Of a stretch of 64,000 bases of DNA, positions 12,580 to 25,225 are shown one piece after another. The translations under genes and the position numbers were made by a program. This stretch comes from Cyrtodaria siliqua. Taxonomy: Eukaryota > Mollusca > Bivalvia > Adapedonta > Hiatellidae. The notes beneath the pieces were generated by a model. The model did no database searches and was not told the origin of the DNA. It saw only the letters and a program-made list of their open reading frames with translations. The stretch spans positions 1 through 64,000 of the forward strand of contig JAWPHD010004460.1 in the NCBI GenBank assembly GCA_037043455.1, in the 5' to 3' direction. Every line of letters starts with the position of its first letter. Positions within the stretch are counted from its first letter, which is position 1.

Positions 12580-14120
12580 CCGGCGTCGAAGCGGGGACTA
12601 TATAGGAATCACTTTGTCACGTCGCGTTTTATTATTTAACAGATAATAGTGACATGGTTGCATATTTGCTTCTAATTTTTGGTATGATGTGAAAATACGT
12701 TAAGAAACCCACATAAGGTTACATTCCACTAATTATACAGGCTTCATAAGGTTACACTCCACACAATTTTACACAATATTTCACAATGTTTTTAATTATT
12801 TGTCCTGTTATTTAACAGATAGTGGTTGCATATGTTCTTTTTCATCTTTTATGAGGTGAAAATATGTAAAAATAACCTCATAAAGTTATGCACTACTAAT
12901 TTTAAGACCTCATAAGGTTGAACTCCACTAATTTACGTTGTGTCACGTCTCATCCCGTTGCATTATTTAACAAATAGTGGTTGCATGGTTGCATATTTGC
13001 TTTTCCTTTTTGGTATTTTGTGAAAATACATTATGAGAACCACATAAGGTTACATTCCACTAATTATACAGATTTCATAAGGTTACACTCGACTTATTTT
13101 TATATATGATTCCACTGTTTTTAATTATTTCTCCTGTTATTTAACAGATGAATGGTTTTATATTTTCTTTTTCTTTTTTTATGATTTGAAATACATAATG
13201 AAATCTTCATAAAGTCACACACTATTAATTTTAAGACTTCATAAGGTTACACTCCATTAATTTATGTCGCGTCGTTCCACCTTTTATTTTTTAACAGATA
13301 ATAGTTAAATGGTTGTTTTCATTTTTGTTAAGATGTGAAAATACATTTTGAAAACCACATAAGGTGACATGCCACTAATTACATGACTTCATATGGTTAC
13401 ACTCCACTATTTTTTACAACCGATTCCACTTAGTTTTTAAAAAAAAAAATTAATTTATTTATTTTTATTTTTTTATTTTTTTTTTTATATTTTTTTTTAT
13501 TTTTTTTTATTATTTCTACTGGCCAACTTGGAAAACCAGCCAGATCGGACCAGTAATGACGGAGTTATTGCTCTTGATATAGTTAAAAATGCTATATTTT
13601 GCCTCTTTAAGACGATAGTCACTCGCTTCATTGATGTCATAAGAGCAATATTAGCCAGTAGAGCGTCCACAGGCCCTCTTGGGCCTCTTGTTTAATAAAA
13701 TAATGTTTGCATGGTTGCATATTTGCCTTTCCTTTTTGGTATTTTGTGAAAATACATTATGAAAGCCACATAAGGTTACATTCCACTAATTATACGGACT
13801 TCATACGGTTACAGTCTCCACTAATTTTTAATTATTTGTTCATATTTTTTATGATTTGAACATACATAATGAACACTTCATAAATTTACACACTATGAAT
13901 TTTAATACCTTATAAGGTTACACTCCACTAATTACGTTGCGTCCCTTCCTTTCGCATCCCGTTGTATTATTTAGCAGATAAAGTTTGCATAGTTGCATAT
14001 TTGCTTTTCTATTTTGGTATGATGTGAACATACTTAATGAAAACCGTACATGGTTACACTCTACAAATTACACAATTATAAGACCATAAGCTTACACTCC
14101 ACTAACTTTTACTTCAGACT
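12580..14120. repeat. degenerate 320-bp tandem repeat (copy A)
   Basis: Repeating blocks with 'cacataaggttacattccac', 'taattatacag', 'cttcataaggttacactcca' and 'gttgcatatttgcttttcct' about every 320 bp. The start, 'ataccccggcgtcgaagcgg', is typical in style of bivalve interspersed repeats. T-rich low-complexity DNA plus about 240 bp at 13432-13692 replaces about 180 bp seen in copy B. No coding frame. Confidence 0.75.
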
Positions 14121-14839
14121 CACATATTTTAATTATTCATTGCATATGATCAGATAATAGTTGCATATTTTCTATTCCTTTTTCTTATTTAATATGTGAG
14201 AGTCCACATATGGTAAACTGTTTACTTGTAATTGAGACTCTGCTCAGAACAACCTTCAGAGTATTCCCATGCATCCATATCAAGGAAATTATACCTATTC
14301 TGACTGGACACCAATGAGGTAGTATTAATAACCTTATAATATATATAATATTATAAACAGGTATTCTAATATACATAAAACAGTGTAAATTGCATTGATC
14401 GAGTACTGTACTGTATTTACAGTCCACTCTACACATTCAACAAAAACAAGTTATTTTGGTAACTATTTGAATGTAAATTGTACGACAAAATTTGAGTTCA
14501 TTTTGTGTAAATGGCGATAATGCATATAAGTGATGAAACTAGGCAGACCATTTCAGACACAAACATTTTCGCCTATTGGAGAAAACGTTACTTCAAAACT
14601 GGCAGCTACAAGGCTTATTTTTACTATATCAGTACAAATGGATAAAATACATTATATACATTTGCAGCAGGCCATATGAACCTGTTGTTAATACACGTAC
14701 ATGTATGTATGATTAATATAAGCAATAGATATTCTTCTGCATAAATCTGAAAGCGAACTATTTACCGAAGAAAATCAGATTATCTGAAATTTCAAATTAT
14801 TCTGGAAATCGAGCATCAATTGGAATAATTTCCGCAACA

Positions 14840-15060
14840 GAATTGCAATATTTTTCGAAGAAATGCCGATGTCCAAATATTTTCAAAAAACTATACCGAT
14901 GTCCGAATGTTTGCCGAAGGAAATGACGATGTCCGAATATTTTCCAAAGGAAATGCCAGACGTCCAAATGTTTTCCAGAGAAAATGCTTTTGTCCGAGTT
15001 TTAGCCGAACTATTGCCGATGTCTAAATGTTTTCCGAAGGAACACATTTTTGGACAATTT
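14840..15060. repeat. degenerate 30-bp repeat (copy A)
   Basis: Degenerate units of about 30 bp built on 'gatgtccgaatattttcc' and 'gaaatgcc'. The resulting 151-codon frame (14863-15318) reads as repeated 'MSxxFPKE' and is not conserved in frame in copy B, so I treat it as non-coding. Confidence 0.65.
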
Positions 15061-16210
15061 TGTCCAAAGATATCGGAAAGCCGAAGACTTTATTATCGGA
15101 AAGCCGAAGCCAAAGACTTTCAGAGGAAAATGAATTTATCCGACTTATTTTCTAGTAAAACATATGTCCATTACTCCAAAGATTGGAATTCTGAATTATT
15201 CCGCAGACTTAATTTGGAATTACGTGGAAATTATAGAGACGGGTATCCTAAGTTTTCAAGCAAAAGTATAGTTTTTATAAGTTTTGATAAACCAAGCGAA
15301 AATAGTTATCGAATGTAACAGTCGAGCAACTAGGATAATGATCAATTAACCCATGTTTATGGCCGTTATACTATGTTTTCGAGCAAAAGTATAGGTTGGT
15401 TTCAATAAACATAATCTATCTGTTCATGCCCAGGCAAACACAGAAGTCTTGAATATTTATAAGTTAAAAGGTTAAAACTATATAGTTACACGGTATATGG
15501 CTGTCTAGGGTGTTCCTACGATCACTGGTTGGCCATGATAATCGCCAAGGCTAACTTCTGCCCTCCGGTGACGGTGATGTGGAATAAGTGCAATTTGATA
15601 TCAAGTTGACTTTTAGATACGGTGTGGTGTATTACTTCTCTGATTAAAATTTGAACAACATAATCCATTCATTCTTTTTCATAACATTAGGTACTTATTT
15701 ATTCTGTTTAATAAACTTTATGTGGTTGACGAACTTGATGCGACACCTTGTCCCTGTTTAGAAAATATCACGGAGAACGCAAATTTGAAATGTCCCTGTT
15801 GATATTTTAATCGGCTTATAAACAGCATGTAATGCAAACACATGAGACTACATATATTACTTTTTTTTATTTAAACAAATGATATGGTAAATAAACAGTT
15901 TAAAAAATCATAATATATCGATCATTATTACCTAATATAGCCACGAGGAGAAACCAAAACAAAGAATTTGTGCAAAAACGCAGGTTACGAAACTAGCACA
16001 TTTTCCCCGTTTTGTTGTGTTTTCCGGTCTAATATATACATATTCATGGTACTTAGTTTGAATACCGTTATTTTTTTATAAATTCAACACTTATAATCCG
16101 AGAAAAACGTTATTTAAAAATTATTCGTAAATGGACCCTCCAATTACGAATTCGCAAATGGCGTGTCGATAATTCGGAATTATCGAGTATTCGTAATTGG
16201 CGTGCCACAA

Positions 16211-18127
16211 AAGCTTTGTGTGCTTTTTTTACATACAGAACCTAGACAGCGTATATAAAAAAGTGTCTAGACGTTTATAGACGTGCATTCTTCCCCGCGA
16301 ATAAGCATGAGGTCTCATGCAATCTCATGTTTTTGGTGCTAATTAAGGTCAGGATTTTTAGTTATTTCATGATCAGATGATTCTTTCAGATGATGAAATA
16401 TTTTATACTGATTAAAAAAAAAAAAAAAAAAATTGTTTACCGCCAGCTCCACATTCAAAACAGACGGCGAATATAGCCGGTTACGGGCTATTAGAGACAA
16501 CCCTGCTATTAGTGCTTTATTATAAGAATCGTTCATGGGTATCCGATGAAGATAGGGAATTCCAACCCTCGGTATACGTGTTTTTATCGGAACCGAGGCT
16601 TAAAACACTTATACCGAGGGTTGGAATTCCCTATTTGAACTGAATACACATGATAGATTCTTTTTCTTGCATATCAGAGACATGTTGTGCCAGCTACTAA
16701 CGTTTTGCATGTTTTTCGGTATACCAGATGTTGGCGCGCATGAATTTTATCTCGACCCCAGGGTGAGATGGAAATATCTAGCCCCTGTAAAATGACGGAT
16801 ATCCTTGTCCGGTATGCAAGAAAATCTGATCTATCGAGGACACTAAAATTAGTTGGCAAGCACACTGGCTCCGTGATTTTTTAAACCCTTTTCTAAGAAC
16901 TGGAACGGGTATAAAATGTGTGCCTGTAGTCATATAACCCTAAACTCAATTAGTGCCGTACATGCACAAAATTGATTTAATTTGAAAAGTGCAACCTTTT
17001 AATGTACGTCCCGCAACAAAGTGAAGTGGGCATTTCAAAATCAAATGTTGTGATGCTTGGATTTCCACTTACAAGTCAACTTTTTAAACATGTTTTATAG
17101 TAGTATTCTCGATAATGTGCACAATCTTTACTTTTATTCAGGACTTTATTACAGTCCAAGTTCATTGTTAATTCGTTGAAAAGGACGTAAAACACCATAC
17201 AAAGAAAAAACATTGTTAATTCAATGACTAGAAACATGATAAATTAAATTATCAGAAATGATAAAACACATATCAGGGATCAAATTTAAAGGCAGAATTT
17301 GCTCATTAACACATAAACTGATACAGTTGACGAAGCACTCGGAAGCGTTTCAACTTAGAGAATTACTCTAACCAAATAACTGAATAAAATTAAACTGCAC
17401 ACACTATGTCAAATAAATATTTGTTTACTCATTACGCTGTACATGAATTCTGGTGCATTTTAAGCTCATGTTTTTATTGCGTATTTCGATTTTTTCGATT
17501 TTTTATTTTTTGAACCTTCGTTTGAAAAGTTTACTCACGTGAGTAAATGAGTATTGCACGCTGCGCGTCTGGCATTTTCTGACTTACATTTTTAGCCACT
17601 TGCTATAAAAAAGCAGGTGCAAAGGTTGTCTACTTGCTATTTTAATTAAGGTACTTGCATTAATATAATTTGAAACCTTGTTTCATTTTAGAAGGATTGC
17701 TATACATGTAAATAATGACAATTTCACATTCAGCTAGATGCAGGAATGTAATAATGTATAATTATACTTACTTATATCCACCTATTTAACCAAGTTAGAT
17801 AAATATGTTCAGTGAATACATGTAGACTGAGACCTAGTACGGTAGTTTTCTTTGATTACTTGAACAATTTATCAAGTACTTATATTTCCTACATGCAATC
17901 TGCAAATTTAGCAAGTAAATAAGTTTTAAATTTGAACCCTGCATATTATAGTAGGGTAAGGGTATACAAATGAGGCTACACTACACAAATGCGGCGTCAA
18001 CACAAAATATGTGTAGTTAAGCAGTCTATGCAACAACAAAACATGGCGGTATTAGTCTGATATTGCACAGACCTAATAACAAATGTATTAATATGTCTGT
18101 GGATATCGGTGCAGAAATAATAGTAAA
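16211..18127. other. spacer, gene-free part
   Basis: No gene seen. Contains an A run (about 16413-16431), the palindrome at 16552-16634, and an isolated 'tttactcacgtgagtaaa' palindrome near 17529-17547 whose centre is a CACGTG E-box. Confidence 0.6.
16552..16634. repeat. 83-bp palindrome with perfect 24-bp arms
   Basis: The left arm is 'atagggaattccaaccctcg' plus 'gtat'; the right arm (16611-16634) is its exact complement. Further imperfect pairing follows inside ('gtgtttttat' against 'taaaacac'). No gene. Looks like a small foldback element or the fused ends of one. Confidence 0.9.
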
Positions 18128-19075
18128 CAAGAAATAGCACTGTTAGTAAGAAATACCCCCAAAGTCACATTTGACCTCTAAGTATGACCTTGACCTTGGA
18201 GCCACGGACCTGGATTTTGTGCGTGACACATTGTTTGGTTGTGGTGAGCATTTGTGCCAAGTTATTTGAAAATCCGTCCATGAATGACCGGACACAATTT
18301 GACTTTTGACCTCCAAGTGATCACTTGTGCCAAGTTATTTAAAAATCCCTGCAGGGGTTGTGACATTACGGTCCGGATACGAAATTGCGTACCTGTTTTT
18401 GACCTATTAACTTCAAGTGTGACCTTGACCTTTGAGGTACGGACCTGGGTTTTGCGCGCGACACATTGTCTTGTTATAATGGTGATCACTTGTACCAAGT
18501 TATTTAAAAATTCCTGCAGGGGTTATGACGTTACGGTCCGGACACGAAATTGCGTACCTGTTTTTTACCTATTAACTTCAAGTGTGACCTTGATCTTTGA
18601 GGTACGGACCTGGGTTTTGCTTGGACACATTGTCTTGTTATAATGGTGATCACTTGTACCAAGTTATTTAAAAATCCCTGAAGGGGTTGTGACGTTACGG
18701 TTCGGACATGAAATTGCGTACCTGTTTTTGACCTATGAACTTCAAGTGTGACCTTGACCTTGAGGTACGGACCTAGGTTTTGCGCACGACATATCGTCTT
18801 GTTATGGTGATCACTTGTGCCAAGTTAATTAAAAATTCCTGCAGGGGTTGTGACGTTACGGTCCGGACACGAAATTGCGTAACTGTTTTTGACCTATGAA
18901 CTTAAAGTGTGACCTTGACCTTTGATGTACGAATCTGGGTTTTGCGCGCGACACATCGTCTTGTTATGGTGATCACTTGTGCCAAGTTAATTAAAAATCC
19001 ATGAAGGGGGTTTTGAAGGTACAGTCCGGACACGAACTGCGGAATGACGGTACGATTACTATATGCCCCCGAAAC
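18128..19075 (-). mobile_element. 'tatgcccccg' element, reverse copy
   Basis: The left end 'aacaagaaatagcac...acccccaaag' and right end 'ttactatatgcccccgaaac' match the two ends of the element at 24365-25225 in reverse orientation. The interior is about 4.5 units of roughly 180 bp with 'gtgaccttgacctttgaggt', 'gtgatcacttgtaccaagtt' and 'tgacgttacggtccggacac'. Frames in it (18262-18643) are repeat by-products. Confidence 0.8.
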
Positions 19076-19835
19076 CTTTAATGCTTTCCTTCCAGAAAAG
19101 CAATCTCTAACAGGGTCTTTGTATCATGTCAGTGTGTGTGGTAGTATCTTACTTGAGCAAGGTACTCTGAAAGTGTGCCAGCCTTCGGTGTGAAAGTATG
19201 CCAGCCTTCGGAGGGGATGTGTCAGCCTGTGTGCAAGCAGAACAATGTGCAGCCAATACTCGTTGCTTCTGTGTCAGCTGGATTCACGCTCCGTAAACAT
19301 TCCCTGGAAGAGTGGTTGCTCATACAGTGCTCCAGATAAGATGCATATATATATTTATTGTATACTTTCATATTGTCCCGTTTAGTTTGCATTGAGCTAA
19401 GTGTGCAATATTCTACGATATTGCACACATTGATATTGCACCGGAAATTTTGCTCGTGCTTGCTAAGAGCCGCGATATAGAAATAAGGAACTACTTTCAA
19501 ATAAAATAACGGAATCCTTGGTATAGTGTCAACAAAAAAATACGTGTTTTTTTCTTCAACCTTTTATGGCAGAAATTGATAAAATAATTGAAATGGTCAC
19601 TCACCCACTGTTTTTAACGTTATCGAATGGTAAACAAACTTTAGAAAATCGCTTGATGTTTTTAACGACGTCTTCCGACGTCGTTTTCGCGCAAAATAAT
19701 CATCCACACAAAATGAAACTGAATGACAAGATGGGAATTCCATCAAAAGCTATAAAAATAACACAAATACAATGAAAAGTAATAGTCATACAATTAACAT
19801 TGATCGAAAACAATATGAAAGTATACAATAAAAAC
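19076..19835. other. spacer, gene-free part
   Basis: No gene seen. Contains a short direct repeat 'gccagccttcgg' (about 19178 and 19201) and a perfect hairpin 'gtgtgcaatattctacgata' closing with 'ttgcacac' at 19401-19428. Confidence 0.55.
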
Positions 19836-19951
19836 GTTATTGAATTTGTATGGCTAAATATTACTTGAAACTCGTTGTTTTGGCGCAGGACTCGTCGTCC
19901 TTTGCCAAAACAACTCGTTCCAAGTAATATTTAGCCATACAAATCTAATAA
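19836..19951. repeat. 116-bp imperfect palindrome
   Basis: Two 56-bp arms around 'tcgt'. The left arm has 'tttgtatggctaaatattac' and 'gttgttttggc'; the right arm has their complements 'gccaaaacaac' and 'gtaatatttagccatacaaa'. About eight mismatches by eye. Confidence 0.88.
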
Positions 19952-20620
19952 CCTATGATATAATCGCCGATAAATATGGAGAACCGAATACCCACGTACA
20001 CACAACTTAATAGCTTAGAAAAGTAGAGTGCGCCCGGCCATACTCAGTGGATGCTTATTGAAGTTTTAGGTACTGAATGACAGTCAAGTGCAGAATTTTA
20101 CTTACGTTTCGTTAGATGCTTGCAAGAAAATAGAAATGGCCTTTTTTTGTCAGCTATTTGACACAAATTAATCAATATAGAGTCGTATAAAAATAAAACA
20201 AGTGGACAGAATTTAAGTATATTTTTTTAGTAACCAAGGTCTACCCTACCCGGTTAATTTGATACCAGAAACATTAAATTCCAAACAAGATTTGATTTTA
20301 AAAAAATATCGCGAACACACATTCGAGTAACCAATAAAAAGATTATTTTTTCGCAAACTTTCATTGTAAACGATAATTATTGTTGATTGTTGGTCTATTG
20401 TGAATTATCAACTGAGATAATAAGGGTTATGGTCGAATGTCAAGGTTCAGCGATCATTGTAAGGGTTCGAACACTGCCATGGTCGAAAACTTTTTTTACA
20501 GAGTATACCTTTTACAAAACTTGTTTACAAAACTTATTTACAAAAATACACATAAGTTTGTAATTTGTAAATGTAAATAAGTAAAAAAAAAAAAAACATA
20601 CATACATTGTGCTGAAAGCT

Positions 20621-21008
20621 TATCTGGAGCACTGCATATAAACTCTGAAGACATCACCCAATACCTGCTTAAATAACATTAACTGGATTTTAATTGACTG
20701 AACCCTGAATTATACCACACCATAAACTCACCAAGGAAAATTGATAAACTTGGAAATAGGAAACCAGATTACAGACGACAGCAAGCTATTTCGAGAGAAA
20801 AACATTAAACATGTCAGAGGGAACATGACTAGATCGGCATGATATTCATTTCTTTGGTGAGTTTTATGTCCGCATTTGTGGTATATAAGGCTTAAATTAG
20901 TTGTTTATTCAGGCATTGCGTAATGTCTTCAGAAACCTGCGTATGGAGTTGTGCCACATACTCTACCTACTTTATAAAGGGGGTTCTAGCTCTGCAGTGC
21001 TCCAGATA
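20621..21008. mobile_element. 388-bp MITE with 16-bp inverted ends
   Basis: Bounded by 'tatctggagcactgca' (20621-20636) and its exact complement (20993-21008). Inner segments also pair ('ataccacaccataaactcac' against 'gtgagttttatg...gtggtat'). A lone similar end, 'cagtgctccagata', lies at 19325-19338. No coding frame. Confidence 0.85.
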
Positions 21009-21181
21009 GACTGCGCATCCATGTAAATTACGTGATATTTCAGAGTTCATTTTATTTTAATTCACACCATACCATATACGGACGTAATTTTCCAGGTACG
21101 CTATCTCTTTTGAAACGATGCGTATCTTGGTAGCTTATATTTGCCAATCAGAGTTTTTGTGGTGCACAGCATACTTTTCAC

Positions 21182-21330
21182 GAGACAGCTTTACTGATTG
21201 TATGAAACCGCGTCACCAGTTATTTACAGTTTTCTCTCTTTGGTTCTGTTTGCACGAGACCGCTTTATTGATTGTATGAAACCGCGTCGCCAGTTATTTA
21301 CAGTTTCTATCTTTGGTTCTGTTTCTCATT
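21182..21330. repeat. 74-bp direct tandem duplication
   Basis: Two copies of 'attgtatgaaaccgcgtc' to 'tctttggttctgttt', differing at a few bases. Confidence 0.85.
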
Positions 21331-21975
21331 TTTTCCCTGTAATATTGGTACGGGTTCACTGAGCATTTACCACCAATTTGTTATGCAAAACAATAGTAAA
21401 TTTGCCGATGTTTTTTGGCGTGCACTGCAAGCGATGAGAACAATTAAAAAAAGAGGGACCCGCTAATTGTTCGTACCATTTTAATGGACATTATTTCCAA
21501 TCGCGGAAAGTGTCCGAAAACCAAAAATTACACCCAGGTATAGGTTGGCTAGTAGTAGCTGACCCCTAAAATCACACATACATGTGCAATCAATGTTTAT
21601 GAGCTTTAGGGATCTATTTACAATATTGATAGCACATTTTTCCGACAGTCACTTGCACTTTTGGTCATATTAAACTATAGTAGCAAGGACAAGATTAAAA
21701 GCTATGCTTAAGGGTAAAATAAGAATGCAAAACCGTAAAACACTTTGCAAGAAAGTAATTTGGTTGCAGGCTGATGGGCATTCAAAGAATAACACTTTTC
21801 ATTGCTGTATGTATCGTGTGACATGGTCCATTGTGAGAGGTCATTTTCAGAACAAAATAGACTAAAAACTAAGCAGAACCAGTAATTTTTAACTGATCTA
21901 CAAATAGACAGACTATAATTAATATATTGAATAAAACTGCATCTTTATATGTTAATAGCTCTACTGATCAAAGAT
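21331..21975. other. spacer, gene-free part
   Basis: No gene, RNA or repeat structure recognised. Confidence 0.5.
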
Positions 21976-22859
21976 CAGCAGAACTTATGCCATGGTGCGG
22001 CGTCGGAGTCGTCCGTCTGTCAATTTTTTTTGTAGCGTCTATTTCTTAAAAACTATAAATAATATTGATATGGAACTGTTTTTAAAACGAGTCGAAAATT
22101 ATTTTGATTCGACATTAAACATGTCTGCATAGAGTTTATATATCAAAAATTTGTAGTGAATACTCCTCTGAAAATTCACAGGAATGTTGCTCTTGATGTC
22201 TAGTTGATCTTACCCAAATTTCAGGTCGGCCGGAAATTCAAGAGGGCCACCACGTCTAAAAATAGATTTTTAAAAACAAGTTTATAGAGACTACTTTTTG
22301 AAAACTGTAAATAATATTGATATGGGACTTTTTCTAAAATGATCAGCATGACATGATGTTGATCCTTGTCAAAATTTATTTGGATTTGACATTAAACATG
22401 GCCACTGGAAACATGGCCACCAGTGGCCATCTTTGTTCGTTTACATAAGAGTTATATAGTAGAAACTTGTAGCGACTACTCCTCTGAAACTACTTTACGG
22501 ATTTTCATGAAACTTCACAGGAATGTTGCTCTTGATGTCTAATTGATCCCAGCAAAATTAAGGCCGGAAATTCAACATGGGGCCCCTTGGCTAAAAATAG
22601 ATTTTTTTAAAAACAAGGTTTTAGCGAAGACTTCTTGAAAACTATAAGTGATATTGATATGGGACTTTTTCTAAACTGATCAGCTTGACATGATGTTGAT
22701 CCTTGTCGAAGATTATTTTGATTCGACCGACATTAAACATGGCCGCTAGTGGCCATCTTTGTTACTACTCTGAAACTACTTGACAGATTTTTATGAAACT
22801 TCACAGAAATGCTGATATAGCTATCAAAACCTATCAGTATAGCTTGAAAATCATTGACC
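21976..22859. repeat. degenerate 310-bp tandem repeat
   Basis: About 2.7 units, each with 'ataatattgatatgggactt', 'gacattaaacatggcc', 'ggccatctttgtt' and 'gaaacttcacaggaatg'. It has the style of a bivalve interspersed repeat and ends at a 'cctcttgttt' border. No coding frame. Confidence 0.7.
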
Positions 22860-23195
22860 TCTTGTTTAATAATAACAATTTAATAATTGAACTTTAACCC
22901 ACAATGGCTTGCATCCAGAAATAACATAAAGTATATTTGTGTTTGACAACAATACTATTAACGACTATGACAAATTAGTTTGGCTTTAAATTGCATTTTT
23001 TTTTAATGCTATTTTCAGTATACCCATGCGCGCAGTTTGCTAATACAAATTGTCACAGTGTCGGTGCCCAGACTCGAGCATTAACATCTTTTGCAGGCTG
23101 TGATGAATGGCCATGATATACATATGGATTTTTAAAGATGACATGTACTGGTAAGTAGATGCTCACAAATAACTAGCACTCCTTTCTATTTGGTT
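22860..23195 (+). pseudogene. third, partial copy of the exon-a region
   Basis: Matches the DNA around exon a of copies A and B from the 'ctcttgttt' border through the exon and its donor. The exon-like part (23019-23144) has compensating indels, a TGA after about 32 codons and many substitutions, so it is dead. It is more diverged than A is from B, so it is an older or faster-decaying copy. Confidence 0.8.
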
Positions 23196-23249
23196 TCAGA
23201 ACTAGAACATTTTGACCCCAAATTCAACTTGTTTTACTTACGGTGTGGT

Positions 23250-23510
23250 AACCGGAGGCCCTGGGTTCACCATCCTCCGTGGTGCCACTGAGTTCCGTCG
23301 GTGTGTTCTTGGGCAAGACACTTTCCCTTAACCTCGTCCGTCGGATGGGGACGTAAACCGATCTATCCTTCGAGCATGTTAAAGAACCATAGTTATCTAT
23401 TTGATAATAAGAGTAGGGCAGGTTCCCGGATTCCTATGTATCCTTCCCCACTCTCTGGGGCGGCTCTAAATAACCTATACTGTGTTGATGAGCCGTTAAA
23501 CAACATTCAA
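23250..23510 (+). mobile_element. tRNA-derived SINE, 5'-truncated
   Basis: Same family as 10372-10646, in plus orientation. The head is truncated within the tRNA part and begins near the B box ('gccctgggttcaccatcc'). The body includes 'ttgggcaagacactttccct' and the tail is 'gagccgttaaacaacattca'. Flanked by 'ttacggtgtggt' at 23238-23249 and 23511-23522. The frame at 23301-23561 inside it is not a gene. Confidence 0.88.
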
Positions 23511-23689
23511 TTACGGTGTGGTTCAGATTATGGACTAATGAGCAAGTATATAATGCATTAGCTGGTTCTTATGCATTGCATGATGTCTCATTATGTCTGT
23601 CCAGCAATCTTCTCTTTACTGATATTTTACTATCATAAAATATTACTGATTTGATTATTGTCTACTTTTTATATGTCTGCCTGTCCGTA

Positions 23690-23995
23690 AACAATTGCTC
23701 ATTCCGGACAGTAACTCTGAAACTATAACACCCCCAATCATGAACTGTACATTGCCCTTAGTAAGAGGAGGAACCTTAATTTTTTGGGGGGTCAAAGGTC
23801 CAGGTCGCCATTACCTTATATGGAAATATGCATTCTGGACGATATCTCCGAAACAATAACACCCACTCTCATGAAACTTAATAGGCAAATTTCGTCTAGC
23901 GGCTTGGGCATTGGTGTCCCTAAGCAGCTCTTTCTCAGAAACCACTTGGCCAATTTTACTCAAATTTTCCATGGATACTCCTGAGTTCTTTTATC
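23690..23995. repeat. interspersed repeat with 155-bp units
   Basis: Contains 'ctataacaccc', 'tacattgccctt', 'gtaagaggagg' and 'cattctggac'. The same family gives about 2.5 units at 41240-41560. No coding frame. Confidence 0.6.
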
Positions 23996-24364
23996 CGATA
24001 TTTAAAGGTACACATGGCAATCTTGAGTTTTATTCAAATATTAAAATGCGCTCCTCGATTTAGTTATCCTGCGTCATTTTGACTTTAAAACTGCTTACAT
24101 ACAATTAAAAAAACAACTGTGATTTCAATTTTCTTCACTATTTTACTGAATTTTAAAATATATTATTGGTGCAATATTATAAAGAGTTAGTAAAATGTAA
24201 AAATAATTTGCTTTGAACTTGATAATTCTAACAATTAATATTAATGATTGAACAAATGCAAGTTAAAAGAAAAACTAACGGGACGCCGTGAGTTTTTAAA
24301 AAAATCAAGATTTTTAAACAATTTTATGCACTTGTCATCTCAGCAAACGGCAAGCTCGATTGTT

Positions 24365-25039
24365 TTTATGCCCCCGGACGGTGGCATATAGTAATCGCAC
24401 TGTATGTCCGTTCGTCTGTACACTCGTGTCCGCTTCATAACTCTGACAATAATGGATGGATTTTCAAATAACTTCGCACAATTGCTCACCACAACAAGAC
24501 GACGTGTCGTGCACAAAATCCAGGTCCGTGGCACCAAGGTCAAGGTCACACTTAGAGATCAAAGGTCAAAATCCGTTCGTCTGTACACTCGTGTCCGCTT
24601 CATAACTCTGACAATAATGGATGGATTTTCAAATAACTTCGCACAATTGCTTACCACAACAAGACGACGTGTCGCGCACAAAATCCAGGTCCATGGTTCC
24701 AAGGTCAAGGTCACACTTAGAGATCAAAGGTCAAAATCCGTTCGTCTGTACACTCGTGTCCGCTTCATAACTCTGACAATAATGGATGGATTTTCAAATA
24801 ACTTCGCACAATTTATCACCACAACAAGACGACGTGTCGTGCACAAAATCCAGGTCCTTGGCTCCAAGGTCAAGGTCACACTTAGAGATCAAAGTTCAAA
24901 ATCCGTTCGTCTATACAATCGTCTCCGCTTCATAACTCGGACAATAATCAACGGATTTTCAAATAACTTCACACAATTGCTCACCACAAGACGTCGTGTC
25001 GCGACAAAAATATTTTTTTTATTATTATTTTTTTATTAT

Positions 25040-25079
<40 letters not shown>

Positions 25080-25225
25080 ATTTTATTTTATTTTTATTGT
25101 TTGTTTGGTTATATTTTTTTTAAATATTTTTAAATATATTTGTTGGTTTCATATTGCTCCAAGGTCAAGTTCACACTTACAGGTCACTTCGGGGGCATTT
25201 GTCACTTACTGTGACATTTCTTGTT
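24365..25225 (+). mobile_element. 'tatgcccccg' element, forward copy
   Basis: Starts 'tatgcccccggacggtggca' and ends 'cttcgggggcatttgtcac', giving inverted ends 'atgcccccg' and 'cgggggcat'. The interior is about 3.5 units of roughly 170 bp with 'aaggtcaaggtcacacttag' and 'gataataatgg'-like text. A T-rich run at about 25015-25150 interrupts the last unit. The 239-codon frame at 24404-25123 is produced by the repeats and ends in poly-Phe from the T-run. Confidence 0.82.

Larger units (their letters stand above)
37..16210 (+). repeat. segmental duplication, copy A
   Basis: Matches copy B at 25965-40999 in the same order and orientation from 'gtttgttacacagttt' to the block ending 'gtattcgtaattggcgtgc'. 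It is broken only by private insertions, deletions and minisatellite length changes. Bases 1-36 do not match the DNA before copy B, so the left breakpoint is inside the window. The right breakpoint is just after the AT-rich palindromic block at 16141-16210. Confidence 0.95.

Noticed and set aside
14863..15318. 151-codon frame and its 39598-40053 counterpart as a conserved gene
   Set aside because: Degenerate 30-bp repeats; indels between copies change the reading frame and the alignable residues come from different frames.
24404..25123. 239-codon protein with three repeated segments
   Set aside because: It is made of 171-bp units of an interspersed element (171 is a multiple of three) and ends in a T-run encoding poly-Phe.
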